Positions 1 through 10,047 of a DNA stretch of 64,000 bases are shown here, one piece after another. The notes below the pieces were generated by a model. It was not told the DNA's origin, ran no database searches, and was given only the letters and a program-made list of their open reading frames with translations. The stretch comes from Gammaproteobacteria bacterium (lineage in GTDB: Bacteria; Pseudomonadota; Gammaproteobacteria; GRL18). The number at the start of each line of letters is the position of its first letter. Positions within the stretch are counted from its first letter, which is position 1. The stretch is from contig JALWRI010000088.1 in assembly GCA_026994225.1 (NCBI GenBank), forward strand, positions 1,458 to 65,457, in the 5' to 3' direction. Both the position numbers and the translations under genes were made by a program.

Positions 1-3000
1 CCAAAAGTTATATGCAACGATAGAGATATTATCTTCTGATGATAAAGAATTAGGTAGCCTGCGTTTTAAGCAAATTGATCCTGAATTTACCAGCACTTCA
101 ACAATATTAGATTTTCATTTAAGAAAACGTGATGATGGCAGTGCTTATATTTTACTCTATAGTAAAAAAGCAGTGCGTGAGCCCTTTTTGAATTTTATAT
201 TACAGGTAGATTGGTATAGTGGTAATTTACATAGAGAATATAGTACGTTAATTGATCCGGTCTATATACATGAGAAAAAAACGCAAGAAGAGGTTGTAAA
301 ATCTTCTGTTACAGCACCAGCGTCTTCTGTAAGTGAACAGAATAATAATACTCCTACTACTAAAGATACAGAAGATACAATAGATGAAACGCAGTTAGAT
401 AAAGAAAAATTATCAGTATCCGAACAAACAGATAAGCCTTTTTTACAATATGGTCCAACTAATAAAAACGATACCTTATGGGCTATTGCTGCAAAATTAA
501 GACCTAGTAAATCCTACAGTATAGAGCAAGTTGTTATGAGCTTGCTATCTGAAAATCCAAAGGCTTTTTTAAAAGGTAATATTAATTTTTTACGTCCTAA
601 ACAAACACTGCTTATTACAGAAGAATCTAAATTATTAGAGATGGATAAAGAGGAGGCAAAAAAGCATTTTCGACAACAGATGAAAGATTGGAAAGCCTAT
701 ATCGCAGCAAAAAAACAAACCACAGTGCATGATACGCGTATACCTATGGAAAATAGTACCCCTATTGCGGATGAAACCTTAGCAGCAGATGCTAAGGTAG
801 AAGAAATGGTAGAAAAAGCAGCATTAGCAACAGATGAAGCTATGAATGTAGAGCCTGATAAAACAGTAGCAATAAAGGATGTCACTGAAAATATAGAGGA
901 CGATGCAGAGAAAAGTACAGAAGAAGAGGTAGAGGTAGAGGTAGAGGAAGATAATACTACTGTTGCAACCACAGCAGAGATAGATGATGTGAATACGATG
1001 ATGCCTACAACAGAAGGTAATGTAGTACAAGAGAGTGGAACATCCGAAAAAGCCTTAACCCCAGAGCAAGAGAGTGATGTAAATAGCCAAGCATTAGCAA
1101 CAGATGAAGCTATGAATGTAGAGCCTGATAAAACAGTAGCAATAAAGGATGTCACTGAGAATATAAAGGACGATGTAGAGAAAAATACAGAAGAAGAGGA
1201 AGAGGTAGAGGAAGATAATACTACTGTTGCAACCACAGCAGAGATAGATGATGTAAATAGCCAAGCATTAACAACAGATGAAACAGTAAATGTAGAGCCA
1301 ATAGCAACGAATAATATAAAAGAAGATGCGGTGACTGTATCAGATAATGAAGCAGTAAAAAATCCGGCTCCTTCATGGATAGAGGATAATACACAATTAT
1401 TAGTTATTGCGTCAATTTTAGGAGGGATTATTTTAATAGTATTGATTGTTATTCGAGTTATCATAGTAAAACGAGATAAGGATGGAGATGATTTTTCCAC
1501 AGCACTCCTTGCAAAGAAAAATGCTACTGAACTGCATAATAGTACATTACCGGATACGGAAATTAATTATTCAGGGGAAACTGAAAAAGGTAGTATAGAT
1601 ACTAAAGCAAATAGTGCATCAAGCTTTGTGGACGATGATAGGCAAACCTCTTTTTTAAGTAGCTTTACCGGTGATAGTAATGGAACTGCTTTAGCACAAG
1701 GAGAAAATACTAATATTGATCCTATGAGTGAGATTGATCTTCTTATACTGTATGGACAGTTTGGCAAAGTGGAAAATATCTTACATGACGTATTAAAAGA
1801 AGATGCTGACAATCCTGAATACTATGTAAAACTCCTCGAAGTGTATGAGCGTCAAAAGAAAGTAGCAGAATTTAGGGAAACAGCAGAAAAATTTAGAGAA
1901 ATATTGAGTGAAGATCCGGTAAATAATTATAAATATATCCAGCAAGCAAAAAGTTTTGCAGATTCTATATGTCCGGATGAACATTTGTTTGATGCAGATG
2001 CTTTAGTAATGAAAAGTACGGCAAAAAAAGGAAAAGAAACAGTTCAAAATTTATCTGCACCTACGGATATGCCTGATTTATTAACAGAACAAAATGAATT
2101 AGAAAAAGTAGATTTATTTGCTAGTGTACGAGAAGAAGAGAATGGAGATGGGCTTGGGGCATTATTAGATGAAGAAAATAGTGCTACTGACAGTATTGAT
2201 GATAGTACTCTGGAATTGGATGTTGATGCAGAGTTATTAGATGCCTTGGATTCAAAAATATCAGAATTAGAAGATGGTGGAGAAGGAGATGATAGTACCA
2301 CTTTGAATTCTTCAAATGCAGATATGGAAGCGCATGAAGAATTTACATCGAGCCTGACTGATATAGAGTTAGACATAGATTTAGGTGAAATTGGGGATGA
2401 GGGTACTGAAAAAGAACCCGATGATAATGATACCTTGATGACAACATCCCTTGATTTTGATATTGGGCTTACTGAAGAGGAACAAAAGGTTAATACTGAT
2501 TTAGGTGATTTAAGCGTAGAGAATAAAGAGGAAAGTGATACATTAGAAATGAACACATTGGCTACGGATGTCGATACTGAGAATGATGAAATAAGCACTA
2601 AAATTGATCTGGCTAAGGCTTATATTGAAATGGGTGATAAGGTATCTGCTCAGGAAATTATAAATGAAATAAATGCGAAAGATAATCCAAAATATGCAGC
2701 AGAGATACAATCGTTATTAACTTCTTTATCCAAAGATGAAATGGATATTGGTTTAGATTTGGATATTGACTTAGACAGTAATACTAATACAAGTGATAAC
2801 AATAATGATTTATCTGAAAACTTACAAGAAAGTTTAAATGAACTCAATGAATTAGTTTCTGAAATAGATAATAATTCGGATATATCTGAGTTAGATGATT
2901 TCGATATAGCTGATCAGGATGTAGATGATCTGGCAGCCGACACGATTGGAACAAAGATTGATTTGGCAACGGCTTATTTTGAAATGGGGGATGAAGAATC

Positions 3001-3097
3001 AGCTAAAAAGATATTACAAGAGGTGTTAGCAGAAGGGAATGAAAAACAAAAAGCGCAAGCTGGAAAAATTGCTGAAACACTAAAAATCAGCCTTTAA
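1..3097 (+). CDS. fimV: FimV-like peptidoglycan-binding pilus/polarity protein (5' end outside window)
   Basis: The reading frame is open from the left edge (base 2), so the GTG at 173 is not the start; the signal peptide lies outside the window. FimV proteins are inner-membrane, peptidoglycan-binding organisers of type IV pili and cell poles. Visible parts: the FimV N-terminal domain (DGSAYILLYSKKAVREPFLN, then WYSGNLHREY), a LysM-like segment (NDTLWAIAAKLRP to LRPKQTLLIT), a very acidic repeat-rich linker, one transmembrane helix near base 1400, and a long acidic cytoplasmic part. The C-terminus carries two TPR-like FimV motifs (KIDLAKAYIEMGD and KIDLATAYFEMGD), the second being the family's terminal domain. 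More than 1030 residues are visible, typical of the family. truA follows 50 bases downstream, the usual gammaproteobacterial order. Confidence 0.93.
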   Translation, partial: QKLYATIEILSSDDKELGSLRFKQIDPEFTSTSTILDFHLRKRDDGSAYILLYSKKAVREPFLNFILQVDWYSGNLHREYSTLIDPVYIHEKKTQEEVVKSSVTAPASSVSEQNNNTPTTKDTEDTIDETQLDKEKLSVSEQTDKPFLQYGPTNKNDTLWAIAAKLRPSKSYSIEQVVMSLLSENPKAFLKGNINFLRPKQTLLITEESKLLEMDKEEAKKHFRQQMKDWKAYIAAKKQTTVHDTRIPMENSTPIADETLAADAKVEEMVEKAALATDEAMNVEPDKTVAIKDVTENIEDDAEKSTEEEVEVEVEEDNTTVATTAEIDDVNTMMPTTEGNVVQESGTSEKALTPEQESDVNSQALATDEAMNVEPDKTVAIKDVTENIKDDVEKNTEEEEEVEEDNTTVATTAEIDDVNSQALTTDETVNVEPIATNNIKEDAVTVSDNEAVKNPAPSWIEDNTQLLVIASILGGIILIVLIVIRVIIVKRDKDGDDFSTALLAKKNATELHNSTLPDTEINYSGETEKGSIDTKANSASSFVDDDRQTSFLSSFTGDSNGTALAQGENTNIDPMSEIDLLILYGQFGKVENILHDVLKEDADNPEYYVKLLEVYERQKKVAEFRETAEKFREILSEDPVNNYKYIQQAKSFADSICPDEHLFDADALVMKSTAKKGKETVQNLSAPTDMPDLLTEQNELEKVDLFASVREEENGDGLGALLDEENSATDSIDDSTLELDVDAELLDALDSKISELEDGGEGDDSTTLNSSNADMEAHEEFTSSLTDIELDIDLGEIGDEGTEKEPDDNDTLMTTSLDFDIGLTEEEQKVNTDLGDLSVENKEESDTLEMNTLATDVDTENDEISTKIDLAKAYIEMGDKVSAQEIINEINAKDNPKYAAEIQSLLTSLSKDEMDIGLDLDIDLDSNTNTSDNNNDLSENLQESLNELNELVSEIDNNSDISELDDFDIADQDVDDLAADTIGTKIDLATAYFEMGDEESAKKILQEVLAEGNEKQKAQAGKIAETLKISL
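821..1258 (+). repeat. Imperfect in-frame direct repeat inside fimV
   Basis: Two near-identical units, 821-994 and 1091-1258, encode a block starting ALATDEAMNVEPDKTVAIKD and ending TTAEIDDVN. They differ by a few substitutions and a 6-base length change in a GAG/GTA hexanucleotide run (EVEVEVEE versus EEEVEE). A degenerate third start (ALTTDETVNVEP) follows at about 1264. The unit sits in the acidic periplasmic linker between the LysM-like part and the membrane helix. Both units keep frame, as expected for a spacer that varies by recombination or slippage. Confidence 0.85.
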
Positions 3098-3147
3098 AAT
3101 GAGTAAGGTGCTAAAAATATCGAAATAAAATGATTTAGGTATATAGT

Positions 3148-3927
3148 ATGCGGATTGCGGTAGGGTTAGAATATGATGGCAGTTATTTTAAAGGCTGGCA
3201 AACTCAAAAAGGGTTATTGACGGTACAAGAGCATGTAGAAAAAGCATTGGAGTTTGTTGCCGACCAGCCTGTTAAAGTCTATGTGGCAGGGCGGACTGAT
3301 GCGGGGGTACATGCGGCATTACAAGTTATTCATTTTGATACTACGGTAGAACGTAGTGATTATTCTTGGATAATGGGTGCTAACAGCTATTTGGATGTGC
3401 CAATTAGTTTATTATGGGCGAGGGAAGTAGATGAAGATTTCCATGCTCGTTTTAGTGCTAAAAAGAGAAAATATCGTTATGTGATATTGCAGCGGGCAAT
3501 CCGCCCTAGTTATTTGGCACAACAGGTGAGTTGGTGCTATTATGAATTAGATGAAGCATTAATGCACGAAGCAGGACAATACCTACTCGGAGAACATGAT
3601 TTTAGTGCTTTTCGTGCGGCTGGATGTCAATCCCATACAGCAACAAGAGAAGTGTATTCTGTACAAGTACATCGACAATGTCATTTTATTTTTGTTGATA
3701 TAGAAGCCAATGCCTTTTTATATCACATGGTGCGTAATATTGTTGGTGTGTTACTGGCAATAGGCAATAAAAAATACCCGGTAGAATGGATAGTAGAGGT
3801 TTTATTAAGTAGGGATAGGACATGTGCTGAGGTGACTGCCCCAGCAGCGGGTCTGTATTTAATGGAAATTACTTATCCAGATAAATACTTGTTACCAAAA
3901 CTTTCTCCCTGTTCGCCAATCTGGTAA
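3148..3927 (+). CDS. truA: tRNA pseudouridine(38-40) synthase TruA
   Basis: TruA isomerises uridines 38, 39 and 40 in the tRNA anticodon arm to pseudouridine. The protein is 259 residues, near the E. coli length. The catalytic motif AGRTDAGVHA places the nucleophilic aspartate at residue 51. The N-terminal VGLEYDGSYFKGWQ and the later MVRNIVGVLLAIG segment are family signatures. The gene lies between fimV and trpF, as in Pseudomonas and many other gammaproteobacteria, probably in one transcription unit with the trp genes downstream (26-base gap to trpF). Confidence 0.96.
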   Translation: MRIAVGLEYDGSYFKGWQTQKGLLTVQEHVEKALEFVADQPVKVYVAGRTDAGVHAALQVIHFDTTVERSDYSWIMGANSYLDVPISLLWAREVDEDFHARFSAKKRKYRYVILQRAIRPSYLAQQVSWCYYELDEALMHEAGQYLLGEHDFSAFRAAGCQSHTATREVYSVQVHRQCHFIFVDIEANAFLYHMVRNIVGVLLAIGNKKYPVEWIVEVLLSRDRTCAEVTAPAAGLYLMEITYPDKYLLPKLSPCSPIW

Positions 3928-3953
3928 AATGAGCGGTTTATTAGAGATACTCT

Positions 3954-4586
3954 ATGCAAAAACGTGTGCGTGTAAAAATCTGTGGTATTACCACTTTTAA
4001 TGATGCAATAGATGCGGTGGAAGCAGGTGCTGATGCATTAGGATTTGTGTTTTATGAAAAAAGTCCACGAGCAATAAGTATTGAGCAGGCCGCTGCTATT
4101 ACTCAAAAATTACCGCCATTCATTACTTCTGTTGCATTATTTGTGGATGCTTCTGAAAGTTATGTAGAGCAGGTGTGTCAAGCGGTAGATATTGATTTAT
4201 TACAGTTTCATGGGCAAGAAGATGATAAATATTGTAGTCATTTTTCCTTACCCTATTATAAAGCAATACAAGTACATGGTAATATGGATATCTATGCTGC
4301 ATCTCGACACTACTTAAATGCCAGGGCAATTTTATTAGATAGTTATGATAAAAATCTTCCTGGTGGTACGGGTAAAAGTTTTAACTGGGATATCATTCCT
4401 GATGTATTGCCCCAACCAATTATATTAGCCGGTGGTTTGCACTCTGGAAATATTGCTCAGGCTATTGATACGGTAAACCCGTATGCGGTAGATGTAAGTG
4501 GTGGAGTGGAACGACATAAAGGGGTAAAGGATGGGAAAAAAATTAGACAGTTTATGGATGCAGTATTGCAGACTATAAACGCTTAG
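3954..4586 (+). CDS. trpF: Phosphoribosylanthranilate isomerase
   Basis: TrpF converts N-(5'-phosphoribosyl)anthranilate to CdRP in tryptophan synthesis, as a cytosolic TIM barrel. The 210 residues contain the opening motif KICGIT with the catalytic cysteine at residue 10, the LLDS strand with the likely catalytic aspartate at 129, the loop LPGGTGKSF, and the phosphate-binding strands LAGGL and VDVSGGVE near the C-terminus. It is a stand-alone enzyme rather than a TrpC fusion. trpB follows after 16 bases. No trpE, G, D or C is present in the window, so the pathway is split as in Pseudomonas. Confidence 0.96.
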   Translation: MQKRVRVKICGITTFNDAIDAVEAGADALGFVFYEKSPRAISIEQAAAITQKLPPFITSVALFVDASESYVEQVCQAVDIDLLQFHGQEDDKYCSHFSLPYYKAIQVHGNMDIYAASRHYLNARAILLDSYDKNLPGGTGKSFNWDIIPDVLPQPIILAGGLHSGNIAQAIDTVNPYAVDVSGGVERHKGVKDGKKIRQFMDAVLQTINA

Positions 4587-4602
4587 CAGGAGAACATAAA
4601 TA

Positions 4603-5817
4603 ATGTCAGATCAGGTCATCGATTTTACCCAATATCCTGACGAAAGTGGACACTTTGGTATTTATGGTGGACGTTTTGCATCAGAAACCTTAATGGCATC
4701 ACTAGATGAATTACAGCACGCATATAAAAAATATTTACAAGACCCTGAATTTTTAGCTGAATTAGATGCAGATTTACATGATTATGTTGGTCGTCCTTCC
4801 CCTATTTATTATGCCCAACGTTGGTCCCAAAAATTGGGTGCAAAAATTTATTTGAAGCGGGAAGATCTCAATCACACTGGCGCACATAAAGTAAATAATA
4901 CGGTAGGACAAGCACTACTCGCTAAACGTATGGGAAAACAACGTATTATTGCTGAAACAGGTGCAGGACAACATGGTGTCGCAACGGCAACTGTTGCCGC
5001 TCGTTTAGGTATGGAATGCGTGGTGTATATGGGATCAGAGGATATACAACGGCAAGCCTTAAATGTCTATCGTATGAAATTATTAGGTGCTAGTGTTATT
5101 CCAGTGTCTTCTGGTTCTTGCACACTGAAAGATGCACTTAATGAAGCAATGCGAGATTGGGTAACTAATATTGATAATACTTTTTATATTATTGGTACTG
5201 TGGCAGGCCCTCATCCTTATCCAGCTATGGTACGGGATTTTCAGGCAGTGATTGGGCGAGAAGCGCGGCAACAAATCCTGGAAAAAGAAGCACGTTTACC
5301 CCATTCTTTAGTTGCTTGTGTGGGAGGAGGATCGAATGCAATTGGTTTATTTTATCCTTTTTTAAATGATCAAGAAGTTGATATTTATGGTGTAGAAGCA
5401 GCGGGAGAAGGCTTGCATACGGGTAAACATGCAGCACCTTTGTGTGCAGGTAAACCAGGTGTATTGCATGGTAATCGTACTTATCTAATGGAAGACGAAG
5501 GAGGGCAAATTATTCCTACGCACTCCATTTCAGCAGGTTTGGATTATCCTGGTGTAGGGCCTGAACATGCTTGGTTAAAAGATGTTAAAAGGGCAAATTA
5601 TGTTGCAGTAACCGATGCACAAGCATTAGAGGCTTTCCATGATTTAACACAAACAGAAGGTATTATGCCTGCATTAGAATCGAGCCATGCCTTAGCGTAT
5701 GCAAAAGAATTAGCCGCAAAGGTGGATAAAGAACATATTATTGTGATTAATTTATCAGGACGTGGGGATAAAGATATTCATACTGTTGCAAATCTTGATG
5801 AAATTCGTATTACATAG
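4603..5817 (+). CDS. trpB: Tryptophan synthase beta chain
   Basis: TrpB condenses indole with L-serine using pyridoxal phosphate, and receives indole through a tunnel from TrpA. At 404 residues it has the normal length of the TrpB1 type. The PLP lysine is residue 96 in [10 protein letters not shown], the catalytic glutamate is residue 118 in AETGAGQHG, and the phosphate-binding glycine loop GGGSNAIG spans 241-248. A good ribosome binding site (AGGAG) precedes the ATG. The gene is followed by trpA after 25 bases, so the two subunits are co-transcribed. Confidence 0.97.
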   Translation: MSDQVIDFTQYPDESGHFGIYGGRFASETLMASLDELQHAYKKYLQDPEFLAELDADLHDYVGRPSPIYYAQRWSQKLGAKIYLKREDLNHTGAHKVNNTVGQALLAKRMGKQRIIAETGAGQHGVATATVAARLGMECVVYMGSEDIQRQALNVYRMKLLGASVIPVSSGSCTLKDALNEAMRDWVTNIDNTFYIIGTVAGPHPYPAMVRDFQAVIGREARQQILEKEARLPHSLVACVGGGSNAIGLFYPFLNDQEVDIYGVEAAGEGLHTGKHAAPLCAGKPGVLHGNRTYLMEDEGGQIIPTHSISAGLDYPGVGPEHAWLKDVKRANYVAVTDAQALEAFHDLTQTEGIMPALESSHALAYAKELAAKVDKEHIIVINLSGRGDKDIHTVANLDEIRIT

Positions 5818-5842
5818 TAGCTAAAACAATAGGATAAAGAGT

Positions 5843-6655
5843 GTGAGTCGATTACAGGCATATTTGGATAAGTTAAAAGCCAAGCAAAAAACAGCGTTAA
5901 TTCCCTATATTACAGCAGGTGATCCGAATTTGGATGTCAGTTTGCAATTAATGCATAAAATGGTTTCTGCCGGTGCTGATATTATTGAAGTGGGTGTGCC
6001 TTTTTCTGACCCTATGGCAGATGGTCCAGTTATTCAGCGTGCTAGTGAACGGGCATTAAAGCAGCAAGTAACATTGCATGCTATTTTAGCAATGGTACAA
6101 GCATTTCGTGATAAAAATACACAAACACCTATAGTATTAATGGGATATTTAAACCCTATCGAAGTAATGGGATATGAGCATTTTGCTCAAGCGGCTGTTG
6201 CAGCAGGCGTAGATGGTGTATTAACCGTTGATATGCCACCGGATGAAGATGCACGCTATTTGCAAATAATAAAACAAGCACAACTTGATCCTGTTTTTTT
6301 GTTAGCACCGACAACGACAGAACAACGGATACAGAAAATTACTGCGTTAGCGCAGGGATTTGTGTATTACGTTTCCTTAAAAGGAGTGACAGGTGCAAAG
6401 CAATTAAATAAAGATTCAGTAAAAAATAAATTAGATATTATTAAAAAGTATACAGCATTACCGATAGGTGTGGGTTTTGGAATTTCCGATGCAGATACGG
6501 CTGCGATAGTAGCACAATATGCCGATGCAGTAGTAGTAGGTAGTGCCTTGGTCAAACGCATAGAAGCTGCTGATGGGGATGTAACCAAGATAGTTAACGA
6601 TATCGAACAGATATTGCGTTCAATGCGTACAGCAATAGATGCAATTATGCCATAA
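5843..6655 (+). CDS. trpA: Tryptophan synthase alpha chain (GTG start)
   Basis: TrpA cleaves indole-3-glycerol phosphate to indole and glyceraldehyde-3-phosphate. The catalytic pair is in the canonical positions: Glu49 in IIEVGVPFSDP and Asp60 in MADGP. The N-terminus (SRLQAYLDKLKAKQKTALIP) matches the family start, which supports GTG as initiator; an AGGATAAAG ribosome binding site precedes it. The phosphate-binding segment GVGFGISDADTAA and the VVGSALVKRI strand are intact. Length 270 is normal. It follows trpB directly and precedes accD, a common arrangement in gammaproteobacteria. Confidence 0.96.
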   Translation: MSRLQAYLDKLKAKQKTALIPYITAGDPNLDVSLQLMHKMVSAGADIIEVGVPFSDPMADGPVIQRASERALKQQVTLHAILAMVQAFRDKNTQTPIVLMGYLNPIEVMGYEHFAQAAVAAGVDGVLTVDMPPDEDARYLQIIKQAQLDPVFLLAPTTTEQRIQKITALAQGFVYYVSLKGVTGAKQLNKDSVKNKLDIIKKYTALPIGVGFGISDADTAAIVAQYADAVVVGSALVKRIEAADGDVTKIVNDIEQILRSMRTAIDAIMP

Positions 6656-6685
6656 GGCGTAGATAATTGAAAAAAGGTAACAACC

Positions 6686-7552
6686 ATGAGTCCAAGTTGG
6701 TTTCAAAATTTATTACCCTCTATCCGTCCTGATAATAAAAAGAAAATGATGCCAGAGGGCGTTTGGGATAAGTGTGCCAAATGTGGTGCAGTCTTATACA
6801 AGGCTGAAGTCGAGCGTAATTTGGATGTATGTCCTAAATGTGATCACCATTTACGTATCGGTGCAAGAAAACGTTTACATTATTTTTTAGACAAAGATTC
6901 GATGCAAGAAATTGCAAAAGACTTATCCCCGGTAGATCAATTAAAATTTAAAGACAGTAAAAAATATAAAGATCGAATTGTTGCAGCACAAAAAGTAACA
7001 GAGGAAAAAGATGCGCTCATTGCGATGGAAGGAAAAGTATGTAACTTATCTGTTGTAGCGGTGGCTTTTGAGTTTGGTTTTATGGGCGGATCAATGGGCT
7101 CAGTGGTGGGAGAAAAATTTATTCGTGCCGTCAATATATGTTTAGATAAACATATCCCATTAGTGTGTTTTTCTGCAAGTGGTGGAGCAAGAATGCAAGA
7201 GGCGCTATTTTCTTTAATGCAAATGGCAAAAACCAGTGCTGGTTTAGCTTGTTTAAGAGAAAATCGGATACCTTTTATTTCAGTTTTAACTGACCCTACT
7301 ATGGGGGGAGTATCAGCGAGTCTAGCAATGTTGGGAGATATTAATATCGCTGAACCAGATGCTTTAATTGGGTTTGCAGGGCCAAAAGTGATAGAGCAAA
7401 CAGTAAGAGAGAAATTACCTAAAGGTTTTCAAAGGAGTGAATTTTTACTTGAACATGGTGCAATTGATCTGATTATTGATAGACGTAATATGAGAGAAAA
7501 AATTGCCAATATTTTATCTATACTAACCCATCAAGATGACTATCAACGTTAA
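6686..7552 (+). CDS. accD: Acetyl-CoA carboxylase carboxyltransferase beta subunit
   Basis: AccD is the beta half of the carboxyltransferase that makes malonyl-CoA for fatty-acid synthesis; its partner AccA is not in the window. The N-terminal zinc ribbon is complete, with Cys30, Cys33, Cys49 and Cys52. The crotonase-like core includes the oxyanion segment [11 protein letters not shown] and the [16 protein letters not shown] signature. Length 288 is typical. It sits between trpA and folC in the conserved order. Confidence 0.96.
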   Translation: MSPSWFQNLLPSIRPDNKKKMMPEGVWDKCAKCGAVLYKAEVERNLDVCPKCDHHLRIGARKRLHYFLDKDSMQEIAKDLSPVDQLKFKDSKKYKDRIVAAQKVTEEKDALIAMEGKVCNLSVVAVAFEFGFMGGSMGSVVGEKFIRAVNICLDKHIPLVCFSASGGARMQEALFSLMQMAKTSAGLACLRENRIPFISVLTDPTMGGVSASLAMLGDINIAEPDALIGFAGPKVIEQTVREKLPKGFQRSEFLLEHGAIDLIIDRRNMREKIANILSILTHQDDYQR

Positions 7553-7569
7553 CCTTGTGTCGATAAAAG

Positions 7570-8844
7570 TTGAATATACATAATAAATCGACTTTTTCTT
7601 TATCAGATTGGCTGGCTTGGCAAGCATCTTTGCATCCTAAAGATATTGCTTTAGGATTGGAGCGTGTCAAGGAAGTTGCGGCACGTCTATTCCCCTTTGA
7701 ACTTCCCATGATGATAATAACCGTTGCTGGAACAAATGGGAAAGGTTCTACGGTGGCCTTTTTAGAAAGTATTTTACTGGCTAATGATTATCAAGTAGGG
7801 AGTTATACTTCTCCACATCTGCAATGTTATAATGAGCGTGTACGTGTCAATGGCAATATAGTGAATGATGAGATGTTATGTCAGGCATTTTTAGCCATAG
7901 AAGAGGCAAGAGGAGATATATTACTTACCTATTTTGAATTTTCTACTTTGGCAGCAGTATATATTTTTATGCAACAGCACGTTCAAATCGCTATTTTAGA
8001 AGTGGGTTTGGGGGGGCGGCTTGATGCGGTTAACTGCTTTTCAGCCGCTTATTCTTTGATTACTAATATAGCGTTAGATCACCAAGATTGGCTAGGGGAT
8101 AACAGGGAAGCGATCGGTCTCGAAAAAGCGGGGATTATGCGTGATAAAAGACCTACCGTTTATGCAGAAGAACAAATACCCAACAGTATTTTACACTATG
8201 CACAACAATGCCATGTTCCTTTGTATAGATGGAAGAAGGATTATAATATAATGATTTCCAATGAAAGTTGGGAGTGGCAATATTTACATTCAAATGGTCA
8301 GCGTTATAGTCATTTACCTTTTCCGCAATTAAAAGGGGCGTTTCAAATACGCAATGCAGCAGCGGCTATCATGTTATTAGAAATAACGGAGCTGACGATC
8401 AGTGCTGAAGCGATCAAGCACGGTATTAAAACAGCGACATTAATGGGACGTTATCAAAAAATTGCAGAGCAACCTGATGTGATACTTGATGTTGCCCATA
8501 ATCCTCATGCAGCTAAATATCTGGTAGAGCTTTTACAACAAGAACATAAATATAATTATGTTATATTAGGGATGTTACAGGATAAAGATATTCATGGAGT
8601 GATAAATGAATTAAATAAGATCACTAATCAATATGCATGTATTAACTTGCCCTCAAAACGTAGCATAGATGCTAAAAAGCTGGCAAGCATAATACAACAA
8701 ATTAATTCTCACAAAAGCGTAACGGTTTATAATGCTCTGCTAGATGCCTACACACAAATAAAAGAAAAAGCGACTATAAAGGATAGAATTATTATTATTG
8801 GATCGTTTTTTACTGTTGCTGAAGCACTAAGTTATATTAGATAA
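7570..8844 (+). CDS. folC: Bifunctional dihydrofolate/folylpolyglutamate synthase (TTG start)
   Basis: FolC joins dihydropteroate to glutamate and then extends the polyglutamate tail of folates. The Mur-ligase-type ATP site is clear (VAGTNGKGSTVAF), followed by SYTSPHLQCYNERV, EVGLGGRLDAVN and the DHQDWLGD segment. The C-terminal substrate domain carries DVAHNPHAA. The first start that keeps the conserved N-terminus (SDWLAWQASLHPKDIALGLE) is a TTG at 7570; the next ATG falls far inside the domain. The ribosome binding site is weak, suggesting low expression or coupling to accD, which ends 18 bases upstream. Confidence 0.94.
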   Translation: MNIHNKSTFSLSDWLAWQASLHPKDIALGLERVKEVAARLFPFELPMMIITVAGTNGKGSTVAFLESILLANDYQVGSYTSPHLQCYNERVRVNGNIVNDEMLCQAFLAIEEARGDILLTYFEFSTLAAVYIFMQQHVQIAILEVGLGGRLDAVNCFSAAYSLITNIALDHQDWLGDNREAIGLEKAGIMRDKRPTVYAEEQIPNSILHYAQQCHVPLYRWKKDYNIMISNESWEWQYLHSNGQRYSHLPFPQLKGAFQIRNAAAAIMLLEITELTISAEAIKHGIKTATLMGRYQKIAEQPDVILDVAHNPHAAKYLVELLQQEHKYNYVILGMLQDKDIHGVINELNKITNQYACINLPSKRSIDAKKLASIIQQINSHKSVTVYNALLDAYTQIKEKATIKDRIIIIGSFFTVAEALSYIR

Positions 8845-8881
8845 TGTACAATTTTTCAATGACAAAAATGGTTTTTTAGAT

Positions 8882-9430
8882 ATGTCAAAATTAGCCGTAG
8901 CACGTTTAATACAACAGCGCATTGTGGGAGCAAGCGTCTTAATTTTGTTAGGTATTATTCTTATTCCATTAATTCTCGATGGTGAAGGTTATTACCATAG
9001 TTTACAACAGCAATATCATCTTCCAGAACAGCCAGAAAACACGTTGGCTTTTACCTTTTCAGCTATCCCTGATACCCCAACAGCACCAGATATTGCTGCA
9101 ATCACAGCCATTCCATTACATCCAAAACTTAACAGCAGTACCAATATTCCATTGCAAGCTGAACAGCGATCGGCAAAACATAATAAAACATTGGTCAATG
9201 CGTGGGTGATACAATTAGGCAGCTTCAATTACAAAAAAAATGCTTATGATTTACAAAAAAAATTACGTAAAAAGGGTTATAAGGCATTTATAGAGCAGAA
9301 AAAACTTAATCAACAGATTATTTATCGTGTAAAAGTAGGTCCTTCAGTGGATAAAAGCCATTTAGAAAAAATATCCTCTGAAATTAACCAGTTTTTAAAT
9401 ACTGAAACAATTATTACCAGAGCGTATTGA
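8882..9430 (+). CDS. SPOR-domain cell-division protein, DedD-like
   Basis: This 182-residue protein has a short cytoplasmic N-terminus, one transmembrane helix (about residues 17-37, IVGASVLILLGIILIPLI), a Pro/Ala/Thr-rich periplasmic linker, and a C-terminal SPOR domain from about residue 105 (AWVIQLGSFNYKKNAYDLQ to YRVKVGPS). SPOR domains bind denuded septal peptidoglycan. Position between folC and cvpA is the classical dedD locus, so a DedD role in septation is likely. The C-terminus ends 3 bases before the cvpA start. Confidence 0.88.
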   Translation: MSKLAVARLIQQRIVGASVLILLGIILIPLILDGEGYYHSLQQQYHLPEQPENTLAFTFSAIPDTPTAPDIAAITAIPLHPKLNSSTNIPLQAEQRSAKHNKTLVNAWVIQLGSFNYKKNAYDLQKKLRKKGYKAFIEQKKLNQQIIYRVKVGPSVDKSHLEKISSEINQFLNTETIITRAY

Positions 9431-9433
9431 TTA

Positions 9434-10039
9434 ATGATATTACATTGGTTGGATTATCTTATTTTAGGTATTATTGTATTGTCGCTGTTAATGGGAATAT
9501 TTCGGGGAATAGTGCGTGAAATATTTTTATTGGCAGGTTGGGTCGTATCCATTCTATTGGCTTTGCATTACATGGATCGTATTGAAGTATTATTACAAAA
9601 TACTATTACGATACCCACAATTCGTTCAATGATTGCCTTTGCTGGTATATTTATGGTAAGTATGTTTGTTTTAGCGTTTATCAATAATATATTGGGTAAA
9701 ATTATTCATAAAACGGGATTAAAAGGGATAGATCGTCTATTGGGAATGTTTTTTGGTATTGTGCGAGGTATCGTTATCCTTACTATTTTATTCTGGATGG
9801 GAGGAATGTATGATGCGACAGCACTGGCACAAAAACCCTGGAATCAATCACAATTATTACCACATTTTAAACCGTTACTTGTATGGATGGATGAATTATC
9901 TAACAGCTCTAATATAAATATCAAACAATATATACAACAGTTAAAACAATTAAATATTACTCCCTCCTCAGAAGTGGTCAATACTTCGGATGTGATTCCG
10001 AAAACAAACCCATCATTACATAGAATTAGCCAAAGGTAA
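9434..10039 (+). CDS. cvpA: CvpA family inner-membrane protein
   Basis: The protein has 201 residues and four predicted membrane helices, opening with the family signature [20 protein letters not shown] and [16 protein letters not shown]. The C-terminal 50 residues are polar and probably extend out of the membrane. CvpA was named for colicin V production and is linked to envelope stress tolerance; its exact biochemical role is unknown. It lies directly before purF, the conserved cvpA-purF pair, and is probably transcribed with it. Confidence 0.93.
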   Translation: MILHWLDYLILGIIVLSLLMGIFRGIVREIFLLAGWVVSILLALHYMDRIEVLLQNTITIPTIRSMIAFAGIFMVSMFVLAFINNILGKIIHKTGLKGIDRLLGMFFGIVRGIVILTILFWMGGMYDATALAQKPWNQSQLLPHFKPLLVWMDELSNSSNINIKQYIQQLKQLNITPSSEVVNTSDVIPKTNPSLHRISQR

Positions 10040-10047
10040 TTGTAGAT

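Noticed and set aside
697-1500. Long open frame antisense to fimV, Ser/Thr/Val-rich
   Set aside because: Produced by the repetitive acidic codons of fimV on the other strand; no ribosome binding site and no recognisable domain.
2044-2598. Second antisense open frame in fimV
   Set aside because: Mirror of GAT/GAA-rich codons; composition is an artefact and fimV continues unbroken in the real frame.
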